Shown here piece by piece: positions 1 to 6,757 of a DNA stretch of 9,835 nt. The notes below the pieces were generated by a model. That model was given only the letters and a program-made list of their open reading frames with translations, was not told the DNA's origin and made no database searches. The position numbers and the translations under genes are program-made. Positions within the stretch are counted from its first letter, which is position 1. Each line of letters begins with the position of its first letter. Origin of the DNA: Candidatus Sabulitectum sp. (GTDB lineage Bacteria > Fermentibacterota > Fermentibacteria > Fermentibacterales > JCC-6); the NCBI GenBank assembly GCA_029934845.1, contig JAOZLN010000063.1, positions 1 through 9,835 on the forward strand. Reading direction: 5' to 3'.

Positions 1-2
1 TT

Positions 3-356
3 GTTATTATCGGTATTCTTGCCGCCATTGCCATTCCCAAGTTTCAGGATGTTTCTGCAAGTGCAAAAAAGGCTGCCTGCCGATCAAATCAAAGACTTGT
101 GGTCGAGGGGCTCAATGCGTACTTCGCTGACAACGGAGAATACCCCGTAATTAACAGAGCCGTCTGGGTTGATTACTATCTTGACGGTTATGTGCCGCAG
201 AATCTCAGATGCCTTGAGGGTAATGGGAGATATGCTTTTCAGGTTTACAAATCCAGGAACAGCGATATGTACCAGATCTGTTCCTGGGCCTCGGACAGTG
301 ATTGCTGGCCGGTTCACGGCTACATCTGGAACGGCAGATTTTACTGGGATCAGTAG
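3..356 (+). CDS. Type IV pilin-like protein (5' end outside window)
   Basis: This is the C-terminal 117 residues of a pilin or pseudopilin whose first codons lie off the left edge. By alignment with the next gene about 14 codons are missing, so the full protein would be about 131 residues. The visible part begins inside the hydrophobic N-terminal helix (VIIGILAAIAIPKFQDVSAS), which in this family anchors the subunit in the inner membrane and then packs the filament core. A small globular domain follows, with cysteines in CRSNQR, LRCLEG and the pair CSWASDSDC near the end; at least two of these could form the C-terminal disulfide loop common in pilins. The tail HGYIWNGRFYWDQ resembles the tail of the downstream pilin. 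The stop is followed 20 bases later by that second pilin gene, so the two are probably cotranscribed. Whether it is a major pilin, a minor pilin or a secretion pseudopilin cannot be decided here. Confidence 0.85.
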   Translation, partial: VIIGILAAIAIPKFQDVSASAKKAACRSNQRLVVEGLNAYFADNGEYPVINRAVWVDYYLDGYVPQNLRCLEGNGRYAFQVYKSRNSDMYQICSWASDSDCWPVHGYIWNGRFYWDQ

Positions 357-376
357 GAAAAGAAGTGGTGGCAGCT

Positions 377-766
377 ATGAAACAAGGATTTACACTGATT
401 GAGTTAATGATCGTTGTTGTTATTATCGGTATTCTTGCCGCCATTGCCATTCCCAAGTTTCAGGATGTTTCCGCCAGTGCGATGCAGGCTAATTGTCGTT
501 CAAGTCAGAGATTGATCGTTGAGGGAATTACTGTTGCCATTGCAGATAACGGTGTTCCTGAAAGAACTTTCTACGGTCTTGCCGATCAATTTCCTGGAGA
601 TTACATACCTGCAAAACTAAAATGTCCGCTGGGAAGGAACTACTATATCATAGCAGTTGTCACCCCGAACTATAGCGACGATTACTCTATTACAGTTTTC
701 TCTGCTTCTCCTGTGTGTCGTATGAATCACGGTTACATTATTTCCGGCCAATTCTTCTGGGAATAA
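377..766 (+). CDS. Type IV pilin-like protein with class III signal peptide
   Basis: A 129-residue prepilin. It opens with MKQG then FTLIELMIVV, the site cut by the prepilin peptidase between Gly4 and Phe5, with the conserved glutamate at mature position 5. The hydrophobic helix runs to about residue 26 and is followed by a short globular domain with Cys40, Cys83 and Cys114. The ATG at 377 is preferred over upstream in-frame starts because the prepilin leader begins exactly there; a GGTGG stretch 5 bases upstream may serve as ribosome binding site. The first pilin shares the CRSxQRLxVEG and ADNG segments and the HGYI-x-x-G-x-F-x-W tail, so the two are paralogues from a tandem duplication. No assembly ATPase, PilC or prepilin peptidase is nearby, so assembly would use machinery encoded elsewhere. 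A pseudopilin role in type II secretion or DNA uptake is equally possible. Confidence 0.92.
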   Translation: MKQGFTLIELMIVVVIIGILAAIAIPKFQDVSASAMQANCRSSQRLIVEGITVAIADNGVPERTFYGLADQFPGDYIPAKLKCPLGRNYYIIAVVTPNYSDDYSITVFSASPVCRMNHGYIISGQFFWE

Positions 767-791
767 AGAATCCCGGAAGAACCGGGATTTT
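767..791 (+). terminator. Hairpin terminator after the pilin pair, possibly bidirectional
   Basis: An 8-bp perfect stem (AATCCCGG at 769-776 with CCGGGATT at 782-789) closes a 5-base loop. An A-T pair and a G-T wobble extend it to 767-791. It begins directly after the pilin stop codon. The T run is short (four T, then CCTT), so it is a moderate terminator. It lies between convergent genes and could also end the lipoprotein transcript from the other side. Confidence 0.7.
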
Positions 792-806
792 CCTTGGTTC
801 GCTGAT

Positions 807-1934
807 CTATTCTACATCGAGCTGCCATATTTTCTGGAATCCTTCCTCCGGATCTTCAGCATATGCAAGGATATTGCCATTACTGAAGTTGAAGTTCCAG
901 GAATGCCCGTCAGCCTGCTGGCCTTCCAGAATAACTCTTTGAAGATACTCACCTGAAGAATTGAATACTTCGAATGTGGGCTGTGCCGCTCCGCCAAGAA
1001 GAACCCAGAGGTTCCCCTCTGTGTCTGTTTCTATTCCCCTTATCATCGGCTTGTACGGGTCTGCTTCAAGGGTGGAGATTACTTCTGCATCATCCATTGC
1101 TATGGCCTTTGCAACAAGAACAAGTCTTTCTGTCTCCAGTTCTTCTGCATTCCTTTCCACAGGCTCCAGATCAAGTTCTATCGTGAAGAGTTCCGCACCG
1201 TTTTGATCGTATGCGTATACAATTGCCTCTTCAGTTGATCTGGGGGCTATGTAGAACCTTCCGGAAAAATCACAGGCAAGATCGTACCCGAACCATACCA
1301 GGCTGATTATTGCGCTCATATCCTGAGGATCGAATGGTATGCGTTCTTCATGGAAAACAACCAGTGGTTCTTCAGCTCCGATTTCATTCAGGGTGATCTG
1401 AATCAAAATCATAGGTTCTCCGTTTACAACTTCGATGTCCAGGAACTTTCTCATGTATGTTTTCCCACCGGCTCCTTCCAGGCAGGTAGGGGGAGAACCA
1501 AACGAAGGTTCAGATCCGAGCCATTCACCTGTGTAATAGTCAAATGCATGAATGCCAAGTGTTTCTGACCCATCACCGGTAAGGATCAGTGTGCCGTTCT
1601 CTGTTATAGTAAGGAAAGCAGCACTTACCAATTCACCTGGACCATTTCCCTCACGGCTGATCTGTCTCAGGAATTCTCCCCTGGGTGAAAAGATCTTGAT
1701 GCAGCATGCCGCTCTGTCCAGAACTGCGATGTTGCCGTCAGAGCCTGTTACTATCCCCTCAATTGCCCCAAACATCTGTGTAGAATCCCCAAGCTCTACA
1801 CCTATGGAATCGGTCTTAAACATGGTTACGGTTTCCACTGCGGTGTCGTCTGTATCCCCGTTGTCCACTTGAGATTGAGGCTCTCCGCAACCGACGATAA
1901 ACAAAAAAGCTGCTAATAAGATCAGATATTTCAT
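807..1934 (-). CDS. Lipoprotein with six-bladed beta-propeller (NHL/BF-type)
   Basis: A 375-residue predicted lipoprotein. The N-terminus MKYLILLAAFLFIVGC is a lipoprotein signal with the lipid-bearing cysteine at position 16, followed by an acidic, probably flexible linker to about residue 45. The rest shows recurring propeller blade signatures: GSDGNIAVLDR followed by IKIFSPRGEFLRQI, then the family-typical EGNGPGEL loop at the start, and near the C-terminus TDTEGNLWVL followed by FEVFNSSGEYLQRV. These six-bladed propellers are abundant in Bacteroidetes and related phyla, where they sit on the envelope and are usually of unknown ligand. The ATG at 1934 is supported by a purine-rich AAGGGAAA sequence just upstream and by the signal peptide starting there. 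It forms a single-gene unit, convergent with the pilins and downstream of an operon that has its own terminator. An unusual Cys-Cys pair lies in the first blade (AACCIKIF). No specific role is assigned. Confidence 0.88.
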   Translation of the reverse strand: MKYLILLAAFLFIVGCGEPQSQVDNGDTDDTAVETVTMFKTDSIGVELGDSTQMFGAIEGIVTGSDGNIAVLDRAACCIKIFSPRGEFLRQISREGNGPGELVSAAFLTITENGTLILTGDGSETLGIHAFDYYTGEWLGSEPSFGSPPTCLEGAGGKTYMRKFLDIEVVNGEPMILIQITLNEIGAEEPLVVFHEERIPFDPQDMSAIISLVWFGYDLACDFSGRFYIAPRSTEEAIVYAYDQNGAELFTIELDLEPVERNAEELETERLVLVAKAIAMDDAEVISTLEADPYKPMIRGIETDTEGNLWVLLGGAAQPTFEVFNSSGEYLQRVILEGQQADGHSWNFNFSNGNILAYAEDPEEGFQKIWQLDVE

Positions 1935-2026
1935 AGTGGTTTCCCTTCTGTTGATCTTAGAAACAGGACAAGCTGGTTCCCGCTTGTGTTACAATCATGA
2001 CAATTAAGGCAAAGGTAGAGGGCACG

Positions 2027-2055
2027 AAAAAAGGGGAACGGCATAGCCGTCCCCC
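2027..2055 (-). terminator. Rho-independent terminator of the four-gene operon
   Basis: Read on the minus strand, a GC-rich 10-bp stem (2046-2055 against 2033-2042, with one G-T wobble and a 3-base loop) is followed at once by six T residues (2032 down to 2027). It starts 20 bases past the stop codon of the SucD-like gene. The stem gains a G-U pair only on the minus strand, where the plus strand would have an A-C mismatch, which supports the orientation. Confidence 0.9.
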
Positions 2056-2074
2056 CGGTCTGAAAAGAGAAAGA

Positions 2075-3037
2075 TCACTTAAGGAATTCAGCAGTTGCAG
2101 CGAAGACGGAATCGGGTCTGTCTACTACTTTTACCCCTGCATTTTCCAGAGCCTGCTTTTTGGCTGCATAGGTTTCGTTTTCGTTTCTGATCATTGCACC
2201 TGCGTGGCTCTGAGCTACCCCGGCTTCAGTGTATTTACCACCCAGGATTACAACAACCGGATTATTTATCTCAGCGTTCTCAATTGCCCGAGCAAGATCG
2301 TTCTCCTGGGTAGTTCCCGTTTCAGCATAGATAGCCATCACCCTTGTTCTGGGATCGGCTTCAAATGCCCTTGCAGCATCCAGAAGGGTAATACCCGGAA
2401 CGGGGTCACCGCCTACGCACAGAACTGCCGAAAGTCCGGGATAGTCTTCTTTCCACAAAGGGCCGAACGAACCATCAGGTCTGGGGCCAGGCAGGTAGGG
2501 GCGACAGTGAAATGCGGCAAGCAGCTGGCTGAGCCCACCGGACCGGCTGATAACGCCAACTTTACCGGGAAGGTAGTTCTTTTTCGCCCAGGAAGCTTTG
2601 CCGCCGATCAAGCCAAAAAGGTATCCATGGGTATCAAGCATTCCAACTGTGTTCGGGCCAAGGCATTTTGCACCGGTCTCGTGTGCTTTTTCTTTGATCT
2701 TTATAGAATCCTGAGTAGCAACTCCGTCTGCTGTAAGAACAAGGAATTTTATTCCGGCATCCATTGCGTCAAAAGCTGCTTTTGCTATGGCACCTGCAGG
2801 CACGAAGAAAACAGCGCTGTTTATCTCCGGATGGGCGGATACTGCATCTGATGCTGTGTTGTATACTGGAACACCATCCACTTCCTGGCCGCCTTTGCCA
2901 GGAGTTGTGCCTGCAACTATTTTCGTTCCGAAGCCCCTCATAAGTCTTGATCTGCTTTTGCCCTGGCGACCGGTAATGCCGAACACCAGAACTTCAGGAG
3001 TATCTATGTCGCAGAGATATTTGAGTATTCCAGCCAT
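2075..3037 (-). CDS. SucD-like CoA-binding subunit of an ADP-forming acyl-CoA ligase
   Basis: A 320-residue homologue of succinyl-CoA ligase alpha. The N-terminal CoA-binding Rossmann domain shows VFGITGRQGKS (about 18-28) and GTKIVAGTTPGKGG (37-50), the classic SucD signature, then VPVYNT. The ligase domain shows GKVGVISRSGGLSQ (158-171), CVGGDPVPG (207-215) and QSHAGAMI (276-283). In SucD the histidine of this last motif is phosphorylated during catalysis, here His278. The family joins a carboxylate and CoA using ATP or GTP, or runs in reverse, together with a beta ATP-grasp subunit. It differs from housekeeping SucD (about 290 residues) by an insertion around residues 176-197 and by LGPNTVG in place of the usual TGPNCPG, so the substrate may not be succinate. 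The start codon shares one base with the stop of the beta-like gene (TAATG), and GGGGAGG lies just upstream. This is the last gene of the operon. Confidence 0.9.
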   Translation of the reverse strand: MAGILKYLCDIDTPEVLVFGITGRQGKSRSRLMRGFGTKIVAGTTPGKGGQEVDGVPVYNTASDAVSAHPEINSAVFFVPAGAIAKAAFDAMDAGIKFLVLTADGVATQDSIKIKEKAHETGAKCLGPNTVGMLDTHGYLFGLIGGKASWAKKNYLPGKVGVISRSGGLSQLLAAFHCRPYLPGPRPDGSFGPLWKEDYPGLSAVLCVGGDPVPGITLLDAARAFEADPRTRVMAIYAETGTTQENDLARAIENAEINNPVVVILGGKYTEAGVAQSHAGAMIRNENETYAAKKQALENAGVKVVDRPDSVFAATAEFLK

Positions 3038-4500
3038 TAGAGCACCTCCCCTGGAAGATCAAGCTCGATGGTCAGTTCGCCGTTGCCCCTTAAAAGAGAA
3101 ACCGTCTCGCAGACAAGGCAGCCGATGCATTTTGCTTCAGGATTTGAAGTAATTCTGTTATTGTTCCACTGCAGGAAACCTGTGGGACATTCATTTATGC
3201 AAAGGGGTTCAATATTGTCCGGGTTCTTTTCCGGATGATAGACAAATCTTGCAGGCGGTGTATCTATTTCAAAGGCAACTTCTCCTGCCTCCGGCGAAAA
3301 TTCCTGTTTGATCCTGCGATCAGTTGCAATATCGCTAAGGTGTTCAACCATGGCATTGGGAAAAATCTCAGGTCTGAAGGTTTTTATCTGCACTTGAAGG
3401 GTTTCTGCTACTGTATTCATCAGTTCCATTGCTTTCTCCTGATCAGTTCCTCCGAAGCGAAGCAGGCAGGGAAGAGGCGTTGCGGATTCCCGGAGAGCTT
3501 TCCACACTGCAGAAGCCAGGTGGTACTGATTCTGGAATGCCATTCCGCTTCCAGTAAGGATCAGCACCTGAGCTTCGGGCTGGCTCATGATTGCTCTTAA
3601 GATCCTGTAGCTTTTAAATCCGCTCAAGCCACCGGAGGTGTCACTTTCGTTCAGTGAGAAAATGTCATTTCGGCCACCAGTTGTCATTTCCCACAGCATC
3701 TTCCCTCCGCCGCCGCAGAGATTTGTTGCTACAGCAATTGTTCCAACCGGGACTTTTTCTCTTGATGCCCGGAAGAAACCTGTTCCAGCAGGGTCCATAG
3801 CATTTATGGTCTCAACAATTTTTTCCAGAGGCGTGCTGTCATCCACAGTGCTTTCGGGAACCTTGAAGAGTTCCGCATGTTTTTTTGAAACAGCGTGTTT
3901 CTCAAACTCCGCACGACAATCCACAGCTATGTGAGAGCCATCCTCAAGAACTGCAATGGGGTTGGTTTCAAGGACAGTGAGCTTGTACCCGATAAAGGTA
4001 CTTGTCATTTTCTGCAAGAAATCAGCCAGTTCAGGTGAGTTAGGAATACCTTCGAGTTCTTTTTCGATATCATTTCCAGATGGAGGATTAAGAAGGCTGA
4101 AATGTATTTTTAACAATGAATCTGTTCTTCCTTCAATTCCAGTTCCACCATCAGGGCTGAAAAGAATTACTCCACCTGGCAGATTTTCTCCATCACCGAA
4201 ATCAAGAAGGCATGCAGCATAGTACTCTTTTTTAATATCTACAGCCTGGGCAGCAAGAACACCCTGACAGTTTTCCTCTGCAAGCAGCTCCGCAAGACCG
4301 TTTGAAATCTCTTCAGTTGTTGAGGCTTTTCTTACAAGACCTCTTCCAGCCCGGCTGGTGGCGCCTGGTATCTGAGCTTTAAGGAAAACCACAGGTTCAG
4401 GAAGAATCTCAGGCATTACATTATGGAAAACAGCGGGAACCAGCGGTACGCCGTGGTTTTCCAGCAGAACTCTTGTTTTGTACTCGGGCAGAGCCGGCAT
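3037..4500 (-). CDS. SucC-like ATP-grasp acyl-CoA ligase subunit fused to a FixX-type [4Fe-4S] domain
   Basis: A 487-residue protein, about 100 residues longer than SucC. Residues 1-215 are an ATP-grasp domain: FLKAQIPGATSRAGRG aligns with the SucC KAQVxAGGRGKAGG loop, DIKKEYYAACLLD and GGTGIE match the SucC core, and LETNPIAV...AVD keeps the Asn and Asp that bind magnesium in SucC. Residues of about 250-385 align with the CoA-ligase domain (TNLCGGGGKMLWEM, LTGSGMAF, LLRFGGT), but the SucC GGGA segment is replaced by a Ser/Thr-rich stretch. The last 55 residues contain CINECPTGF and CIGCLVCET, giving Cys438, Cys458, Cys461 and Cys464 in the CP...CxxCxxC order of the FixX/ETF-quinone oxidoreductase iron-sulfur domain, plus Cys434. 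It should pair with the SucD-like protein encoded next. The start has GGAG 6 bases upstream and lies one base past the radical SAM stop. Substrate unknown. Confidence 0.9.
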   Translation of the reverse strand: MPALPEYKTRVLLENHGVPLVPAVFHNVMPEILPEPVVFLKAQIPGATSRAGRGLVRKASTTEEISNGLAELLAEENCQGVLAAQAVDIKKEYYAACLLDFGDGENLPGGVILFSPDGGTGIEGRTDSLLKIHFSLLNPPSGNDIEKELEGIPNSPELADFLQKMTSTFIGYKLTVLETNPIAVLEDGSHIAVDCRAEFEKHAVSKKHAELFKVPESTVDDSTPLEKIVETINAMDPAGTGFFRASREKVPVGTIAVATNLCGGGGKMLWEMTTGGRNDIFSLNESDTSGGLSGFKSYRILRAIMSQPEAQVLILTGSGMAFQNQYHLASAVWKALRESATPLPCLLRFGGTDQEKAMELMNTVAETLQVQIKTFRPEIFPNAMVEHLSDIATDRRIKQEFSPEAGEVAFEIDTPPARFVYHPEKNPDNIEPLCINECPTGFLQWNNNRITSNPEAKCIGCLVCETVSLLRGNGELTIELDLPGEVL

Positions 4501-4501
4501 G

Positions 4502-5554
4502 TTAGTCTCCAGTTCTTTTCATTTTGAGAAGAAGTTTGTCGGTTCTTTTCACTCCCTTAACCCAGTCGAGGGCTACTGGAATGTTTAGCGAATAAAGATA
4601 ATTGTACTCTGGATAGCAGGAAGCAGTGCAGGCATTGCAGGGAAGATCTCTTTTACTGAGATTCAGGAATGCCTTTTGAAAGCCGTCTTCAAGGGCGTTC
4701 ATTGCCCCTTCATATTCCCCGATCAGAAGAGAGCAGGGGTAAACGGTTCCATCAACATCAATGTTGCAGTAAGCTCTGCCAGCCTTGCATGACGGACCAT
4801 AAAATCGTTCAGGAATTCTTGTTTTAGAATAGTCTTTCCACCTTGAAGCAGCGTTAAGGTAACTGTTGCTTAGAAGAATAGGCGCACCTGCCTTTTTCAT
4901 CTCAATAAGTTTCTTGAATGCTTTTGAGTATTCTTCTGCAGTCGGCATCATATCAGAGGTATTTCCACCGAGAGTATCGTTGTGATGAAGTGTCTGGAAT
5001 GTGGTCATAAAGCCAAATTTCTCTGCAGTGGCCATTATGTGGTCCAGATGGTGAATATTGTTTTTTGTCAGCACTGATATAGACCAGAGTCTTACTTTAC
5101 CGGAAGCAGCTGCAAATGCTGCCATTACTTTTTTCCAGCTTCCTTCTTCACGGTTCTTGTCATGTGCTTCTTCCGGACCGTCGTAAGAAAGGACCAGATG
5201 ATCAATATTATCAAGTATTTCCGGTCTTGATGGTATCAGGTAGCCGTTGGAATCAAGGCTTACATACATTCCAAGCTCTCGTGCATATGCGCAAAGTTCA
5301 ACAATATCGGCTCTTGCAAGAGGTTCGCCACCCCACACGCCTATACGCATTGTACCAGCTTCGGCCATCTGTCTGAAAATATCTTTCCACTGATCTGTTG
5401 AGATATCCGGTCTGCACCGCAACGGGATCTGGCAGTATGAGCATCTGCTGGGGCAGTGGTCTGTGACAGAAACCATTACATTCAGCGGGATCTTTGCACC
5501 AAATTTGCATTTAAGGGCGCCTATGCCCATTCTCGCCTGTCCGGCAAAATTCAT
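4502..5554 (-). CDS. Radical SAM protein with SPASM-like C-terminal Fe-S domain
   Basis: A 350-residue radical SAM enzyme. Cys34, Cys38 and Cys41 (CPSRCSYC) form the CxxxCxxC motif that holds the SAM-cleaving [4Fe-4S] cluster, and VWGGEPL (73-79) is the GGE motif that contacts SAM. The central barrel is complete (SLDSNGYLI, LVLSYDGPEEAHD). The C-terminal part has CKAGRAYCNIDVDGTVYPC (256-274), a CX12GX4C arrangement typical of SPASM domains, then CNACTASC (306-313), so at least one auxiliary Fe-S cluster is likely. SPASM enzymes modify peptides, proteins or small molecules; the target here is not visible, and no small precursor-peptide gene sits in the operon. The start overlaps the DUF362 stop in an ATGA and has a strong GGAGG just before it. 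The stop is one base from the next start. Being locked between DUF362 and the acyl-CoA ligase subunits argues for a metabolic or cofactor-related job. Confidence 0.9.
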   Translation of the reverse strand: MNFAGQARMGIGALKCKFGAKIPLNVMVSVTDHCPSRCSYCQIPLRCRPDISTDQWKDIFRQMAEAGTMRIGVWGGEPLARADIVELCAYARELGMYVSLDSNGYLIPSRPEILDNIDHLVLSYDGPEEAHDKNREEGSWKKVMAAFAAASGKVRLWSISVLTKNNIHHLDHIMATAEKFGFMTTFQTLHHNDTLGGNTSDMMPTAEEYSKAFKKLIEMKKAGAPILLSNSYLNAASRWKDYSKTRIPERFYGPSCKAGRAYCNIDVDGTVYPCSLLIGEYEGAMNALEDGFQKAFLNLSKRDLPCNACTASCYPEYNYLYSLNIPVALDWVKGVKRTDKLLLKMKRTGD

Positions 5555-6570
5555 TTTTCCTCCGGTTCACCAAGCCACTGAGGGCCGTAGGGAAGGCTCT
5601 TCTTCCATTCTTCGGCTTCTTTCTTCTGGCCGAACAAGGAGTAAGATAGATTGTACCAGTGCTTTGCACCGGCTTTCATTACGCCGATAAAGGGACCATC
5701 TTTAGGTGATCCCTGCTGTTTCCTCTTTCCCCGGATCTTTTTCTCTACACGGGCAACAAAGTTGGGTTCTGCAGGTTTGAAGCTGAAAGAAGGAACTTTT
5801 TCAAGAGGGGGAATGCATACATTTTCCACTTCGTTACAGGAACCAGCTTCACCGTTTCCTTTCTGGATACTCTCAACTGTTAAGGGATCAATACCCATTA
5901 CCTTTGATATGGAATAGTCCATAGATACGGGATCTGTGGAAAGAGCAATGAAATCTGTCTGTTTCGGAATCCCCGGTTTTGGCCCGGAACCCTCCAGGCT
6001 TACTGTGCCGTCAGCGAGTATGAACTTTACCGGGATCGCTTTATTAACCGCAACCATGTAATCAGAAAGTTTGTAATGGTAATTGTGTCTTCCATCGTTC
6101 AAACACCCGTAAAGGTGTTTCATTGCAACAGATATAACTGAACGGTAATGGGTTTTAACCACAGGCACAGAGATCACGGGCATCTTCGTGCAGATCTCGG
6201 GAATACCGAATGTCAATCCGTTCACTGTGACTTCTTTCCATGGATTATCACTGAAGTTGTGCCAGATCAACCCCTGTCGTTTTACAACTGCGTCCATCCG
6301 TTGAACACGAAGTGCTTTTGAGGCATTTACCAGAATTTGACTGGATTCACCCAGATAGATCTGTCCGGTGTGTTCTTTCAAACGCTTGCAGAGAGCCTCA
6401 ACAACCCAGGGGGATGTGTTTACTCCAGGGCGCAGATAGTCCCATGTAAGATTTACCTTGATAAGTACATCTTTGCCTTCGGGAAGAAGATCACGCCAGT
6501 TAAAGTTGTTCAACAGTCTGTCCACGGCCTTATCAACACCTGTATCAGTTGAAGTATAAAGCACTTTCAT
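5551..6570 (-). CDS. DUF362 domain protein, first gene of the operon
   Basis: A 339-residue protein with the DUF362 (PF04015) pattern: VLIKVNL (35-41), then VPVVKTHYRSVISVAMKHLYG followed by GRHNYH (135-165), then LADGTVSLEGSGPKPG (185-200), and STDPVSMDYSISKVMGID (211-228). No biochemical function is firmly known for the family, though many members carry a ferredoxin domain and sit beside Fe-S or redox genes. This member has no CxxCxxC ferredoxin motif. Its cysteines are scattered (Cys61, 127, 156, 245, 252), and the last 80 residues are a basic, Trp/Tyr-rich extension. The ATG at 6570 has AGAGGA 5 bases upstream. No gene lies upstream in the same direction, so the operon promoter should be in the gap to 6758. 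Overlap with the radical SAM gene suggests the two act together. Confidence 0.85.
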   Translation of the reverse strand: MKVLYTSTDTGVDKAVDRLLNNFNWRDLLPEGKDVLIKVNLTWDYLRPGVNTSPWVVEALCKRLKEHTGQIYLGESSQILVNASKALRVQRMDAVVKRQGLIWHNFSDNPWKEVTVNGLTFGIPEICTKMPVISVPVVKTHYRSVISVAMKHLYGCLNDGRHNYHYKLSDYMVAVNKAIPVKFILADGTVSLEGSGPKPGIPKQTDFIALSTDPVSMDYSISKVMGIDPLTVESIQKGNGEAGSCNEVENVCIPPLEKVPSFSFKPAEPNFVARVEKKIRGKRKQQGSPKDGPFIGVMKAGAKHWYNLSYSLFGQKKEAEEWKKSLPYGPQWLGEPEEK

Positions 6571-6601
6571 CGTTTTCCTCTTTCGTTACAATTGGTTGCA
6601 G

Positions 6602-6612
6602 ATAATATAATA
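6602..6612 (-). promoter_or_regulatory. AT-rich candidate -10 region for the DUF362/radical SAM/ligase operon
   Basis: On the minus strand the stretch TATTATATTAT holds several overlapping hexamers matching TATAAT at five of six positions, about 32-42 bases before the DUF362 start codon. I found no convincing -35 hexamer at 16-18 bases, so the exact promoter is uncertain. It is the only AT-rich block in the divergent gap. Confidence 0.3.
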
Positions 6613-6657
6613 TGGAATAGGGGTCAGTTGTCCGGTGTAGAAAGTATGTTCAGGGGA

Positions 6658-6686
6658 TTGACATCGGAGTACTGTTGAAGAATTAT
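6658..6686 (+). promoter_or_regulatory. Candidate sigma70-type promoter for the secreted repeat protein
   Basis: A perfect TTGACA (6658-6663), a 17-base spacer and AATTAT (6681-6686, four of six to TATAAT) lie about 70 bases before the TTG start at 6758. Position and spacing fit, but the -10 is imperfect and this organism's sigma factor preference is unknown. Confidence 0.45.
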
Positions 6687-6745
6687 CTGGAAGAAGGTCG
6701 GGTGTTCTATTCGATCGGGGTTCAGCAGAAAATGCTGAAGAAACT

Positions 6746-6752
6746 GGGAGGA
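6746..6752 (+). promoter_or_regulatory. Ribosome binding site that fixes a TTG start
   Basis: GGGAGGA is a near-perfect Shine-Dalgarno sequence 5 bases before TTG at 6758. The nearby ATG at 6753 is out of frame and meets a stop after one codon. The TTG is therefore the start, and the signal peptide begins right there. Confidence 0.8.
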
Positions 6753-6757
6753 ATGTC

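Noticed and set aside
1..471. The 55-base direct repeat as an insertion-sequence duplication or attachment site
   Set aside because: Both copies are in the same reading frame of homologous pilin genes and encode the conserved pilin helix, so gene duplication explains them. No transposase or integrase is present.
1997..2851. A 284-codon open frame on the plus strand
   Set aside because: It runs antisense through the SucD-like gene and its terminator, has an implausible low-complexity, Cys-rich translation and no ribosome binding site. The minus-strand gene has full family motifs.
2075..4500. Naming the pair sucC/sucD
   Set aside because: Family membership is clear, but the Fe-S fusion, altered core loops and operon context make a housekeeping succinyl-CoA ligase role doubtful.
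4502..6757. Possible RiPP system built around the SPASM radical SAM enzyme
   Set aside because: The operon genes overlap or abut and leave no room for a precursor peptide. No peptidase or transporter is present, and the only small open stretch nearby has no start codon and points the other way.
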